From DAOUMU01 sp034409055 (GTDB taxonomy: Bacteria > Chloroflexota > Anaerolineae > 4572-78 > J111): 64,000 nucleotides of DNA. The position numbers and the translations under genes are program-made. Shown here one piece after another: positions 42,870 to 51,302 of this stretch (position 1 is its first letter; every line of letters starts with the position of its first letter). The notes under the pieces were generated by a model. It was not told where the DNA came from. It ran no database searches and saw nothing but the letters and a program-made list of their open reading frames with translations. The stretch is taken from assembly GCA_034409055.1 (NCBI GenBank), contig DAOUMU010000381.1, positions 1 to 64,000 of the forward strand, given 5' to 3'.

Positions 42870-43859
42870 CTACCCCTGCCTAAACATGGCATCGGTGGTG
42901 CGATTTAACATCTCTACGCCACGCACCTCCGTATCAAACAGGGGTACAACGCCGCGCACCATACCATTGAATGTTTCCTCGATCTCTTGCATGTAGTCGG
43001 CCTGCATTGCCACCCGATTCTTGACAAATTCGGCTACGTCTTCACTCACACTCGCCTGGTCAATCAGCATATTGACCACCACTCCACCGACCGGAATACC
43101 AAACTCGTTGAACCAGTTGATGAAGCGGCGGATGACGGCAATGGGCAACGCCTCTGGCAGAGTGACGAAGAAGAAAGCCGTTTTCTCCGCATCGGTTAAT
43201 AGCTCCTTGGCCTGGCCCATCCGGGCACGGAAATTGAGGAGATATTCCATAAGCGGGTCTTTTTCTTCCTTTTTCTTGGAATAAGAGAGAAGCTCCCGCA
43301 AGCTTTGCGCCTCCTTGCGGCTGTCCATCATCTTATTGACCCACATAGAGTAAACCGACGACATCCCCAGCAAGCGCCGGGCGTTGGCCGTCGGGGCGGT
43401 GTCAAAGACGTAAATCTCGTACTCATCCCTGAACATCAGATCGATCATGTTCTCAAACATGGCCGATTCTTCAAAAGCGGGATTCATGGTGGCCGATTCC
43501 ACAAACTCGTCGGCCTTGGTCCGGATTTCGGCAAACTTGAGAAAATAATCGATCTTTTCTTTGATCTCTACCTTAGAGCGCTCGATGGTTTCCCGGGTAT
43601 CGATTTCGTAAGCCCACAAGTTGGGTACGCCCTCCACCGGCGTCTCTTTACCGAAGACGTTCTGATCCAGCAATCCGCTCAAGCTGTGAACAGGATTGGT
43701 GGATGCCAGCAATGTTTTCTTTCCTTGCCGGGCAAAGCCAATGGCGGCAGCCCCGGCCATGACCGTTTTGCCCACGCCACCTTTGCCGCCAAAGAAGGTA
43801 AACTTTAGATCGGGATGCGCCTCGAGAAACTGTTGCATATTCACATCAATCAAAGCCAT
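42870..43859 (-). CDS. ArsA/Get3-like ATPase with altered switch I
   Basis: A 329-residue SIMIBI-class ATPase. The deviant Walker A GKGGVGKT lies at 25-32. Switch I reads STNPVHSLSG, where Get3 and ArsA have STDPAHNLSD; the Asp whose loss blocks Get3 ATP hydrolysis is Asn here. Switch II is conventional (VFDTAPTANARRLL). No ArsA-type metal-site Cys and no Get3 CxxC. It lies 19 bases downstream of a second ArsA-like gene with the opposite pattern, suggesting an obligate heterodimer. AGGAGG precedes the ATG. Confidence 0.92.
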   Translation of the reverse strand: MALIDVNMQQFLEAHPDLKFTFFGGKGGVGKTVMAGAAAIGFARQGKKTLLASTNPVHSLSGLLDQNVFGKETPVEGVPNLWAYEIDTRETIERSKVEIKEKIDYFLKFAEIRTKADEFVESATMNPAFEESAMFENMIDLMFRDEYEIYVFDTAPTANARRLLGMSSVYSMWVNKMMDSRKEAQSLRELLSYSKKKEEKDPLMEYLLNFRARMGQAKELLTDAEKTAFFFVTLPEALPIAVIRRFINWFNEFGIPVGGVVVNMLIDQASVSEDVAEFVKNRVAMQADYMQEIEETFNGMVRGVVPLFDTEVRGVEMLNRTTDAMFRQG

Positions 43860-43878
43860 CTGTTCTTTTCCTCCTTGC

Positions 43879-44865
43879 TCAAACGGCCCCGTCGCCGAAC
43901 ATAACTTCGGCCATTTTCTGGATCATCGGTAGGCCGGTAATATCACGCTCAAATTCCGGGATTCGCGCCAACACCTCTTCACCAAACAGTTCATCTATTT
44001 TTGCCAGATAGTGCTGCTGCATACTGTAGCGATTGCGCAAATATTCCGGGATGTTAGGCTGTTCCATCAACTCGTCCGGCAACACCCGATTAACAATATA
44101 GCCACTGAGCGGCACGTCAAAACGGGCGAAAAGTTCGGCCGCTTTCTGGGTGTCGATCAGGATCATTTCCTCCGGGACACACACAAAGAAAAAGGCGGTT
44201 TTTTCTTTGTCGGTCAAGATGCTGGACGAGGTCTGAATCCGATATTTGATGTATTGGAGTTCTTTCAAAATGAGGTCTTCCTGCAACTCCTCGTCTCTCT
44301 TGATACGTGCGGCCATCTTCTCATAATCGCGCATCTCTTCGCGTAGCTTGGTGATCTTCTCGATCCACGCATCATACACGCTGGCCATGCTCAGATAATA
44401 TAGGGCGTGGCCCAGGGGTACCAGGTCGTAAATGTAATAGTCATACTCGGCTGCCACCACGATATCCACCACCTGGTCGAAGATGGCACTCTCTTCCATA
44501 GCCGGCTCGGCCGCCGCAGCCTGGATGTAGTTTTCAATCTCGTCCGGAATCTTGTCCAGGCCATACATATCGAAGATTTTTTGGCGAATTTCTTCCTGGT
44601 ATTCCTTGATGCGTTGGTCGGCGTCGATCTCCTGGGCGAAGAGATTGGGAATGATCTCGACCGCCCCCTTGCCAAAAATATCTTGCTGAAAAATGTCGGT
44701 CAGTGAGGCCTGCGGGTCTACGGAAAAAACCAGCACCCGATGCCCCTGCTGAGCCAGATAATAGGCCGTGGCGGCCGAGAAGGTGGTCTTTCCCAACCCC
44801 CCCTTACCGCCGAACATGATGTAACGTCGTTCGGGATATTCTTGAAAGATTTTTGCCAGCGACAT
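43879..44865 (-). CDS. ArsA/Get3-like ATPase with altered switch II
   Basis: A 328-residue SIMIBI ATPase from ATG 44865; AGGAG overlaps the stop of the preceding gene and supports this over the longer frame. Walker A is GKGGLGKTTFS. Switch I keeps the catalytic Asp (SVDPQASLTD). Switch II reads YDLVPLGHALYYL where the family has FDTAPTGHTLR. The downstream paralogue shows the reverse combination. Both share SVY followed by a Trp after switch II, so they are true paralogues. Role unknown; tail-anchored or membrane-protein handling is one possibility by analogy. Confidence 0.92.
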   Translation of the reverse strand: MSLAKIFQEYPERRYIMFGGKGGLGKTTFSAATAYYLAQQGHRVLVFSVDPQASLTDIFQQDIFGKGAVEIIPNLFAQEIDADQRIKEYQEEIRQKIFDMYGLDKIPDEIENYIQAAAAEPAMEESAIFDQVVDIVVAAEYDYYIYDLVPLGHALYYLSMASVYDAWIEKITKLREEMRDYEKMAARIKRDEELQEDLILKELQYIKYRIQTSSSILTDKEKTAFFFVCVPEEMILIDTQKAAELFARFDVPLSGYIVNRVLPDELMEQPNIPEYLRNRYSMQQHYLAKIDELFGEEVLARIPEFERDITGLPMIQKMAEVMFGDGAV

Positions 44866-44878
44866 CGTTCTTGTCTCC

Positions 44879-45157
44879 TTAAGCCAGGGCGTCGGTAAGA
44901 TCTTTCTCACGCAGCATACGCCGTTTCCAGGTGGAAATTTGCGGGACCACGTAGGGCAAGAGCCGTAGTGAGTAGTAGGGCGGCAAGATGGGCACACCCA
45001 GCAGATCACCCATCGTGATCAGAATAAACAGATGCTCCATGCTACCGCGCGTTTTGAGGGCATGGCGAGTCATTTCGTGGCTGGCCATGCCATAGATATA
45101 ATCGCCCAAAGCGTTTTTAACGCGTTCAAAAAAGTTTTTCTTTTCTTCCTCGGTCAT
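44879..45157 (-). CDS. Short partner protein at the head of the ArsA operon
   Basis: A 92-residue protein with AGGAGG-type site upstream of ATG 45157. Amphipathic N-terminus (EKKNFFERVKNALGDYIYGM), then MEHLFILITMGDLLGVPILP, PYYSLRLLPYVVPQI and RMLREKDLTDALA. Moderately hydrophobic with a conserved Pro-Pro-Tyr-Tyr. Its stop lies inside the ribosome binding site of the first ATPase gene. A paralogue is at 41297-41605. It may be a membrane-associated client, receptor or adaptor of the ATPases. Confidence 0.82.
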   Translation of the reverse strand: MTEEEKKNFFERVKNALGDYIYGMASHEMTRHALKTRGSMEHLFILITMGDLLGVPILPPYYSLRLLPYVVPQISTWKRRMLREKDLTDALA

Positions 45158-45296
45158 AGGGGCAGTCCTCCTAGAATTGATTTAACCTTGAAAAAACCCG
45201 GCTTACCGGGAGGATGATTTACATAAAACAAAATGGACGGAGCTAAATTAAATCATCGCCAAGTATACACCAGTTTGGTCAGGGGGCAAACACAGG

Positions 45297-45656
45297 TCAG
45301 TCATTGACCATCGAACCGGCCTGCCGGCGGATGAAAGCCTCCAACTCGGCCAGGTCACGCCCGGTGTAAGTTTCGCCGCCAATAATAAAGGTGGGATAAG
45401 TGCGGATCCGGTAACGGACGACCTTGAAAAGCCCCAGCAACGACAACGGTTCGATCAGTCGCACCTGGAGCCACCGTTGAAAACGCCGGTCCAGGTAATA
45501 CAGGCAACGACGTAGCCAGAGCGTCTCGTCGTCGGTTTCCAGAGCCTGACTAATTTGGTTGGCCAGCATCTCGTCGGCATAGGCGAAGCCACCCGGCATA
45601 TGATGGATCATATCCGTGTGGGGAGTCACCACCTCGAGAATAGCCCGGCGTTTCAC
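45297..45656 (-). CDS. Thioredoxin-fold protein lacking the CxxC
   Basis: A 119-residue protein with GTG start. The C-terminal half (RTYPTFIIGGETYTGRDLAE) matches the cis-Pro and last strands of thioredoxin-like proteins and the neighbour at 45811. The N-terminal active-site region reads VTPHTDMIHHMPGG, with no Cys pair; the only Cys is in LRRCLYY. It is either a non-catalytic binding version or one that uses other chemistry. It lies between the redox-active paralogue and the ArsA operon, all on the same strand. Confidence 0.78.
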   Translation of the reverse strand: MKRRAILEVVTPHTDMIHHMPGGFAYADEMLANQISQALETDDETLWLRRCLYYLDRRFQRWLQVRLIEPLSLLGLFKVVRYRIRTYPTFIIGGETYTGRDLAELEAFIRRQAGSMVND

Positions 45657-45704
45657 TCGCTCCGCTCCATATGCTTAGGCTAATTTCCAGTGTGCAAAAC
45701 GCAG

Positions 45705-45805
45705 GCGAGGCATCCCCCCCATGCCTTGCCGCTGGCGCATAGGGATGCACCAGCTACAGTTTTACCCTGAATACAACGTAGGCAAGGCATCCCTATGCCT
45801 GCGAG
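45705..45805. repeat. Dispersed GGCATCCCTATGCC repeats
   Basis: Two linked copies (ggcatcccccccatgccttgcc with gcgcatagggatgc, and caaggcatccctatgcctgc) fill the gap between the two thioredoxin-like genes. Confidence 0.8.
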
Positions 45806-45810
45806 TTTGG

Positions 45811-46191
45811 TTAGTCCTGCTCCGCCAGCAACTGGTTCAGCCGCGCGGTCAGGTCCGCTTCAGCCTCCCAGCCGCGATATTTCTCTCCTTCGAGGATAAA
45901 GGTGGGATATTTGCGCACGCCGTGCCGCAGGGCCTGCCACAAGCCTTGGAGGGATTGGGCGTCGGTGATTTTGATAACCAATTGACCGGCGTAGCGCTCG
46001 GCCAACGCCAGAATCCAGTCCGACAGCCGTTGCCACTCTGCCATAAATTCCTTGGGGTAGGCGTCCAGGTCTGCCCGCTTGACTTTGCCCCCGACGCCAA
46101 GGCCATCGATGAAAACCTGGCAATGCGAACAATGATCCATACTACCCAACACGTGGGCCACAATTTCAAGCTGCACGGGCTTGTTTGTCAT
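45811..46191 (-). CDS. Thioredoxin-fold protein with CxxC
   Basis: A 126-residue protein. N-terminal strand VQLEIVAHVLG, then DHCSHCQVFID with a CSHC active site, and C-terminal KYPTFILEGEKYRGWEAEAD with the cis-Pro. The helical insert between is longer than in thioredoxin. Likely a thiol oxidoreductase or a metal/Fe-S binder. No signal peptide, so cytoplasmic. First gene of the same-strand series leading into the ArsA operon. Confidence 0.82.
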   Translation of the reverse strand: MTNKPVQLEIVAHVLGSMDHCSHCQVFIDGLGVGGKVKRADLDAYPKEFMAEWQRLSDWILALAERYAGQLVIKITDAQSLQGLWQALRHGVRKYPTFILEGEKYRGWEAEADLTARLNQLLAEQD

Positions 46192-46232
46192 ATTACTTTA
46201 GCCCCCTATCATTCCAAACGCTAAAAAAAATG

Positions 46233-46345
46233 GTATCCTCTCCAAAAGTAAGGGCGAGGCAAGTCGGAGCGTGGTTTGTTTGCTTCGACCACTACCAACC
46301 CGACTTGCCTCGCCCCTACGTCATCAACAGATTTGAAGAGGATAC
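46233..46345. repeat. MITE-like nested palindrome
   Basis: Outer arms gtatcctct (46233-46241) and agaggatac (46337-46345). Inner arms gtaagggcgaggcaagtcgg (46248-46267) and ccgacttgcctcgcccctac (46300-46319). No ORF. The symmetric 113-base structure in the gap between cstA and a thioredoxin-like gene looks like a small mobile repeat. Confidence 0.75.
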
Positions 46346-46355
46346 AAAAAATGCA

Positions 46356-46398
46356 CTAAGAGTTCCCACGAGCCACAGGTACTCGTGGAAACTCTTAG
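46356..46398. repeat. Near-perfect hairpin after cstA
   Basis: 17-base arms ctaagagttcccacgag and ctcgtggaaactcttag with one mismatch and a 9-base loop. There is no T-run, so a classical terminator is unlikely, though mRNA 3'-end protection of cstA is possible. Confidence 0.7.
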
Positions 46399-46440
46399 GA
46401 TTCTGTACGATACACGGTCAAGCAGACCCAGTGTAATAAT

Positions 46441-48225
46441 TTATTTCGAGGCTGCTGGGGCAGCCGCTGCCTCGGAACGGGCTTTGTTGAAGGACTGGAT
46501 GCCATCCCAGGCCAACAGCAGGGCAGCCAGGGCCAGGAAGAGTCCGATCAGACCGGCGATCCCATTACCGATCTGGAAGGCCAGACCGGCGGTTGGGTCG
46601 AAGAGACCCGCAGAGCCAAAGAAGGATTTCCAAGCCGTCACCAGCAGGGCGGCCACGGTGGTCACGTACATGAAGACCGCCGGCCAGAAGGTCCAGGCAT
46701 ATTTCTTGCCTTCCTGCGCCAACCAGATAGTGATCAGCAGCAAGGTCAAGCCGGCAAAGAGTTGGTTAGCCCCGCCGAACAACACCCAGATACGCTGCCA
46801 GAAGGCGGTCCACAAAATGAGCAAGGTGAAGCCAAGAGCCACGATGCTACCCACGTGGGGGTTCTTCATCACAGGAATAGCATCACCCAGCAATTCGGCG
46901 CTGGCCACGCGCATGAAGCGCAGCACCAGTTGCATCACCGTCAGGCCCATCACCGCCAGGAAGATAGAGCCGATGGCTCCACCCAACTCAATTGGAATGC
47001 CGATGACCGATAGGAAGCGCCCCATACCACCGGCGAAGACCCCGCCGGCGCCGATGCTCAGGCGGTACAGGTTACCCGAATCGTAGATCGGTGAGCCGTC
47101 GGCCCTGGCGATGAGGGTAGCCGCAAAGACCACCGCCAGAACGGCCAACACCACTTCCAGGAACATCGCCCCAGCGCCCACCGGCAAGGCGTCTGTCTCC
47201 TTCTCAAGCTGACGGGCTGTACCCGACGTGGATACCAGCGAGTGCCAGCCGGAGATGGCTCCGCACGAGATCGTGACGAACAGGAGGGGCCACAACCAGC
47301 CCAGGTGCGGCTGGTTCCAGGTGACGTAGGCCGGAATCTCGAAAGAGGTATTGACCGCACCGGTGAAGGTGGCGATGAGGATGCCGATGAGGGAACCGAC
47401 AATACCCAGGGCCACAAACCAGAACGAGGTGTAGTTCACCGGCTGGGCGAAGCGCCAGATGGGTAACACCGAGCCCAGATAACAGAAGATCAACGCGCCG
47501 ATACCCCACAGCCAGACCGACCATTGCATTGGCCCGTAGGGGGTGTTATAAAGGAGGCCGTTTTCATCGCCGGCCAGCGAGTTTATGCCCTTGACGATGT
47601 TGGCGGCAAAGGGCAGCGTGCCAAGCCAGATGCCGACCAGGGCAATAAGCACCGTCACCACGGTGGTCAACACCAGGTCTTGCCGCCAGCGATAGGTCAT
47701 TTGACCGGCCAACACTCCGGCCAGGGTCAAGATAATAAAACCAATGGGTACCGTGGGGCCGGCCAATAGCCCGGCCACTATTGCCCCGAAAGCGCCCATA
47801 ATCAAGAGCAGGTAAAAGTACAGAAAACCAAGCAGCAGGTTCCGGGCCCGCGGTGAGATGAGCTTGTAACTCAGCCCCCCCAGGGTCATGCCTTCACTAC
47901 GCATGGCCAACATGGCCGACGCATAGTCCTGCACCCAACCGATGAACAAAACGCCGATCAATAGCCACAGAATGGCCGGCAACCAGCCCCACTGCACTGC
48001 CGTAATCGGGCCTACAATCGGCCCCAGAGCAGCGATGGATTTGAATTGGTAGCCGAAGAGGACACTTCCTTTGGCGGGCATAAAGTCCACACCATCGTTA
48101 TACATCGTGGCCGGTGTGGCCCGCTTGGGATCAGATTCAATAACATTGCGGTCAATCGTCATCGCATACCAACGATAACCGAAAACGGCTACCAGTATCG
48201 CTATGATCATCATCACTAACGCCAT
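46441..48225 (-). CDS. cstA: CstA family peptide/pyruvate transporter
   Basis: A 594-residue integral membrane protein with about 15 hydrophobic spans. The CstA core is recognisable (DFMPAKGSVLFGYQFKSIAA, then GPIVGPITAVQWGWLPAILW; GWHSLVSTSGTARQLEKETD). CstA proteins import peptides or pyruvate during carbon starvation. It is shorter than the E. coli protein (about 700). AAGGAGGGAG precedes the ATG by about 6 bases. Monocistronic here, with nested palindromes past its 3' end. Confidence 0.95.
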   Translation of the reverse strand: MALVMMIIAILVAVFGYRWYAMTIDRNVIESDPKRATPATMYNDGVDFMPAKGSVLFGYQFKSIAALGPIVGPITAVQWGWLPAILWLLIGVLFIGWVQDYASAMLAMRSEGMTLGGLSYKLISPRARNLLLGFLYFYLLLIMGAFGAIVAGLLAGPTVPIGFIILTLAGVLAGQMTYRWRQDLVLTTVVTVLIALVGIWLGTLPFAANIVKGINSLAGDENGLLYNTPYGPMQWSVWLWGIGALIFCYLGSVLPIWRFAQPVNYTSFWFVALGIVGSLIGILIATFTGAVNTSFEIPAYVTWNQPHLGWLWPLLFVTISCGAISGWHSLVSTSGTARQLEKETDALPVGAGAMFLEVVLAVLAVVFAATLIARADGSPIYDSGNLYRLSIGAGGVFAGGMGRFLSVIGIPIELGGAIGSIFLAVMGLTVMQLVLRFMRVASAELLGDAIPVMKNPHVGSIVALGFTLLILWTAFWQRIWVLFGGANQLFAGLTLLLITIWLAQEGKKYAWTFWPAVFMYVTTVAALLVTAWKSFFGSAGLFDPTAGLAFQIGNGIAGLIGLFLALAALLLAWDGIQSFNKARSEAAAAPAASK

Positions 48226-49017
48226 AGTTAACTCCCTCCTTATTGGTAATAAACCACTCTGTTTATCTAATAAATATTATAAGGAACTTTAACTGTTTCC
48301 CTGCTGGTACCAAGCTATCACCACCCAGTCAGGGCCAGTATCAAAAGAATTTAGTGACCGCTCAACCTCCTTTCTACGCCACCCCCAAGCTCAGCCTACG
48401 CTTCACCTGAGATAAGCGTTGGGATAAATATACAAAAAAACCAAAATTTGTAATTATCAATACATATTGCAGCTTCTCGAAAGTTCCTTTTAGCCAAGTG
48501 TCCCTAATGAACGAATTTTGGCCTTAACTTATGAAGTCTAAAAAAATCAATTGGGGTAGGCCGGGCATCCCTATGCCTGGCCATCTATTCCCCGATTATT
48601 TTCTTAAGTTCCATAAGTACTTGAAGAGTAAGCAAGATTTGGCGATTGCAATATGTGTTGACCAGGATAAGATGTTTGAGAAAGCCAAAGTGTTGTGGGG
48701 GTACCAGTATAACGGGCGACATAACTATAGCACTACTGATAATATGTGTCAATTTTACCCAGGTCATCTTATAAGCAATATTTATAAAGATACCCAAAAT
48801 CTTAATGTTATTTTAATGAAACACCTGGCAGTCTAATCGTTTGACAAAGTAATCCTCCCCCTCTATCATAGAGTCTGACAACTGGCTTGACGATCAAGTT
48901 GGGCCATAAGTGCCTACGAGTTCCTATGGAAAGGATCTGAGAACTCACAGAAACTCAGCAGCATTCTCGCCTGTGACCGACTTTGGTAGTCAAAATTGAT
49001 GATTTGGAGGTAATCCC
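48226..49017. other. Intergenic region, no supported gene
   Basis: About 790 bases between the divergent cstA and gatC. A 101-codon frame (48531-48836) exists, but it begins through a copy of the dispersed ccgggcatccctatgcctggcc repeat, lacks a ribosome binding site and matches nothing I recognise. The remainder is AT-rich and featureless to my reading. Confidence 0.6.
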
Positions 49018-49308
49018 GTGGCAAAACTAAGTTTGGAAGAAGTCGAAACGATCGCCGAACTGGCCAAGCTGACCCTGACCGATGAAGAAAAAGCCATGTT
49101 TCAAGAGCAACTGTCGGATATTTTAGATTACGCCGAAATGTTGCAGCAAGTTGATACCACCGGCATTCCACCCACTGCCAGCGCCTTGCCCATCAATAAC
49201 GTCATGCGGCCCGACGAGGTGACGCTCTCGTTATCGAATGAAGAGGCGGTGTTCAACGCACCGGCAGTCGAGGAAGGTGGCTTCAAAGTGCGAGCGGTGT
49301 TAGACTGA
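49018..49308 (+). CDS. gatC: Aspartyl/glutamyl-tRNA amidotransferase subunit C
   Basis: A 96-residue subunit with GTG start and GGAGG about 7 bases upstream. It is typical GatC: LEEVETIAELAKLTLTDEEK, then LSDILDYAEMLQQVDT and VMRPDEV. It stabilises GatA-GatB, which amidates misacylated Asp-tRNA-Asn or Glu-tRNA-Gln. gatA follows after a 150-base repeat-bearing gap; gatB is not in the window. Confidence 0.95.
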   Translation: MAKLSLEEVETIAELAKLTLTDEEKAMFQEQLSDILDYAEMLQQVDTTGIPPTASALPINNVMRPDEVTLSLSNEEAVFNAPAVEEGGFKVRAVLD

Positions 49309-49351
49309 TTAAGTATCACGTATACTGAGGACACATCAAATGAGTACATTT

Positions 49352-49408
49352 GGAGTCGAGGCTTCAGCCGGTCCAGGCCTCGAAATCACCGGCTAAAGCC
49401 TCGACTCC
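49352..49408. repeat. Palindromic repeat, GAGTCGAGGCTTCAGCCGG family
   Basis: Arms ggagtcgaggcttcagccgg and ccggctaaagcctcgactcc between gatC and gatA. Same family as 35831-35887. Confidence 0.85.
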
Positions 49409-49459
49409 AGCAAAATAACACCTGACATTCGACAACATGAATGATTTATGGAGGAAACT

Positions 49460-50917
49460 TTGGCACTCTATGCATTAACCATCCACGAAGCTCAGGAAAA
49501 ACTTCGCGCCAGCGAGATCACCTCGGTTGAATTAACCGAAAGCGTGTTTGAACGAATCGCTGCCGTTGAAGACAAAATACAGGCTTACATCAGCCTACAG
49601 GAAGACCTGGCCCTGCAAATGGCCCGTTTTGCCGACGAACGTCGGGCCACCGGCGAGGATAACCCCCTGCTGGGAATCCCCCTGGGTATTAAAGATGCCA
49701 TCATTACCCAGGGTGTCCCGACCACAGCCGGTTCAAAAATTTTAGAAGGTTATACCCCTCCCTTTGATGCCACCACGGTAGCCAGGCTGAGGCAGGCCGG
49801 AGCTGTCTTTGCCGGCAAGACCAACACCGATGAATTTACTATGGGCTCGTCTACCGAATATTCCGCTTTCCATCCCACTCATAACCCCTGGGATTTGAGC
49901 CGGGTGCCGGGAGGCAGTAGTGGTGGCAGTGCTGCTGCCGTTGCTGCTGATGAGGTCCTGGGGGCCCTGGCGACCGATACCGGTGGTAGTATCCGCCAGC
50001 CAGCTTCCTTCTGTGGGGTGGTGGGCCTCAAACCAACATACGGTCGGGTTAGCCGCTACGGCTTGATTGCCCATGGTTCTTCCCTGGATCAGATTGGTTC
50101 TCTGACCAAAGATGTGGAGGATGCGGCTGTTCTGCTGGGTTACCTGGCCGGCTATGACTCACGCGATTCGACCTCACTAAACGTTCCCGTGCCAGATTAC
50201 GTGGCCGAAATGAAACAGGGCGACGATTTGAAGAGGCTTAAAGTGGGGGTACCCCGCGAGTATTTTATTGAAGGGATGGAAGCCGGAGTTGAGACCACCA
50301 TTCGCGCTGCTATTGACAAACTGGCTGAATTGGGAGCAGAGGTTGTCCAGGTATCGCTACCCCACACTCAATATGGCATTCCGGCTTATTATTTGATCGC
50401 CACGGCTGAGGCATCGGCTAATCTCTCTCGCTACGATGGCGTGCGCTATGGCCTGCGCCGGGATGGCGACGATATGTGGGATACCTTCCGGGAGACCCGC
50501 AAGGCTGGCTTCGGTTCAGAGGTCAAACGACGCATTATGCTGGGCACGTATGCCCTCTCAGCCGGTTATTATGATGCCTATTACTTAAAGGCCCAACAAG
50601 TCCGCACCTTGCTCCGTCGTGATTTTGAGCAGGCTTTTAACGAGGTCAAGGTGATGGTTTCGCCAGTTTCTCCCACGACCGCTTTCGAAATCGGGGCTAA
50701 GGCCGACGACCCCCTCCAGATGTATTTGAGCGATGTTTTTACTGCCACCCTGAACCTGGCCGGTTTTTGTGGCATATCGGTACCGTGTGGCTTCTCCGAG
50801 GGGATGCCGGTGGGCCTGCAGATCTTCGGTCCGGCTTTGGGCGAGAGTACCATCCTGCGGGTGGCTTATCAGTACGAGCAAGCCACCGAATGGCATCGAC
50901 AGAAGCCGGATGTATAG
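49460..50917 (+). CDS. gatA: Glutamyl-tRNA(Gln)/aspartyl-tRNA(Asn) amidotransferase subunit A
   Basis: Amidase subunit that releases ammonia from glutamine. TTG 49460 is preferred: GGAGG at 49450-49454 is spaced 5 bases from it but overlaps the alternative ATG at 49448. The Ser-cisSer-Lys triad is visible: Lys in GIPLGIKDAI, and the Ser residues in GGSSGGSAAAVAAD and DTGGSIRQPASFCG. Length of about 485 fits. A repeat separates it from gatC, which may make the two less tightly coupled than usual. Confidence 0.96.
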   Translation: MALYALTIHEAQEKLRASEITSVELTESVFERIAAVEDKIQAYISLQEDLALQMARFADERRATGEDNPLLGIPLGIKDAIITQGVPTTAGSKILEGYTPPFDATTVARLRQAGAVFAGKTNTDEFTMGSSTEYSAFHPTHNPWDLSRVPGGSSGGSAAAVAADEVLGALATDTGGSIRQPASFCGVVGLKPTYGRVSRYGLIAHGSSLDQIGSLTKDVEDAAVLLGYLAGYDSRDSTSLNVPVPDYVAEMKQGDDLKRLKVGVPREYFIEGMEAGVETTIRAAIDKLAELGAEVVQVSLPHTQYGIPAYYLIATAEASANLSRYDGVRYGLRRDGDDMWDTFRETRKAGFGSEVKRRIMLGTYALSAGYYDAYYLKAQQVRTLLRRDFEQAFNEVKVMVSPVSPTTAFEIGAKADDPLQMYLSDVFTATLNLAGFCGISVPCGFSEGMPVGLQIFGPALGESTILRVAYQYEQATEWHRQKPDV

Positions 50918-51050
50918 GGCGACAAAATGTCTCAATGTCTCAATGACCAAATAATCCAATCCCATCACGTTGTCTGTTCAAACAAAAAACCCCGAATCAC
51001 AACCCCAATTTTTGTGGTAGAATTGAGAAAATTCATAAAGAGGCAAACTG

Positions 51051-51302
51051 ATGATAAACGAACAGGAGTTATTAAAACGTATCACTATTAATCCTCAGAT
51101 TTTTGGGGGCAAACCGATTATCCGGGGACGACGCCTGGCGGTGGAACACATTTTGGGTATGTTAGCGGCCGGTGACACTACAGAGACTATTCTGGAAGGT
51201 TATCCCTGGCTGGAACCGGAGGATATTCAAGCTTGTCTGGTTTATGCCCACCGGTTGATTGGGCATGAGCGTATTGAGTTGATGCCACAGGAAGCCGTAT
51301 GA
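51051..51302 (+). CDS. DUF433 antitoxin
   Basis: An 83-residue DUF433 protein (ITINPQIFGGKPIIRGRRLA, then VEHILGMLAAGDTTETILEG and YPWLEPEDIQACLVYA). It has a helix-turn-helix fold that usually represses its own promoter. The end overlaps the next gene by 4 bases (ATGA), the standard arrangement for a DUF433/DUF5615 type II toxin-antitoxin pair. Confidence 0.92.
   Translation: MINEQELLKRITINPQIFGGKPIIRGRRLAVEHILGMLAAGDTTETILEGYPWLEPEDIQACLVYAHRLIGHERIELMPQEAV

Noticed and set aside
42870..45157. Arsenite efflux (ars) operon
   Set aside because: The ATPases are ArsA-like, but no arsB, arsC, arsR or arsD is present and the metal-binding cysteines of ArsA are not seen.
48531..48836. 101-codon open frame between cstA and gatC
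   Set aside because: It begins across a dispersed repeat, lacks a ribosome binding site, and matches no family.
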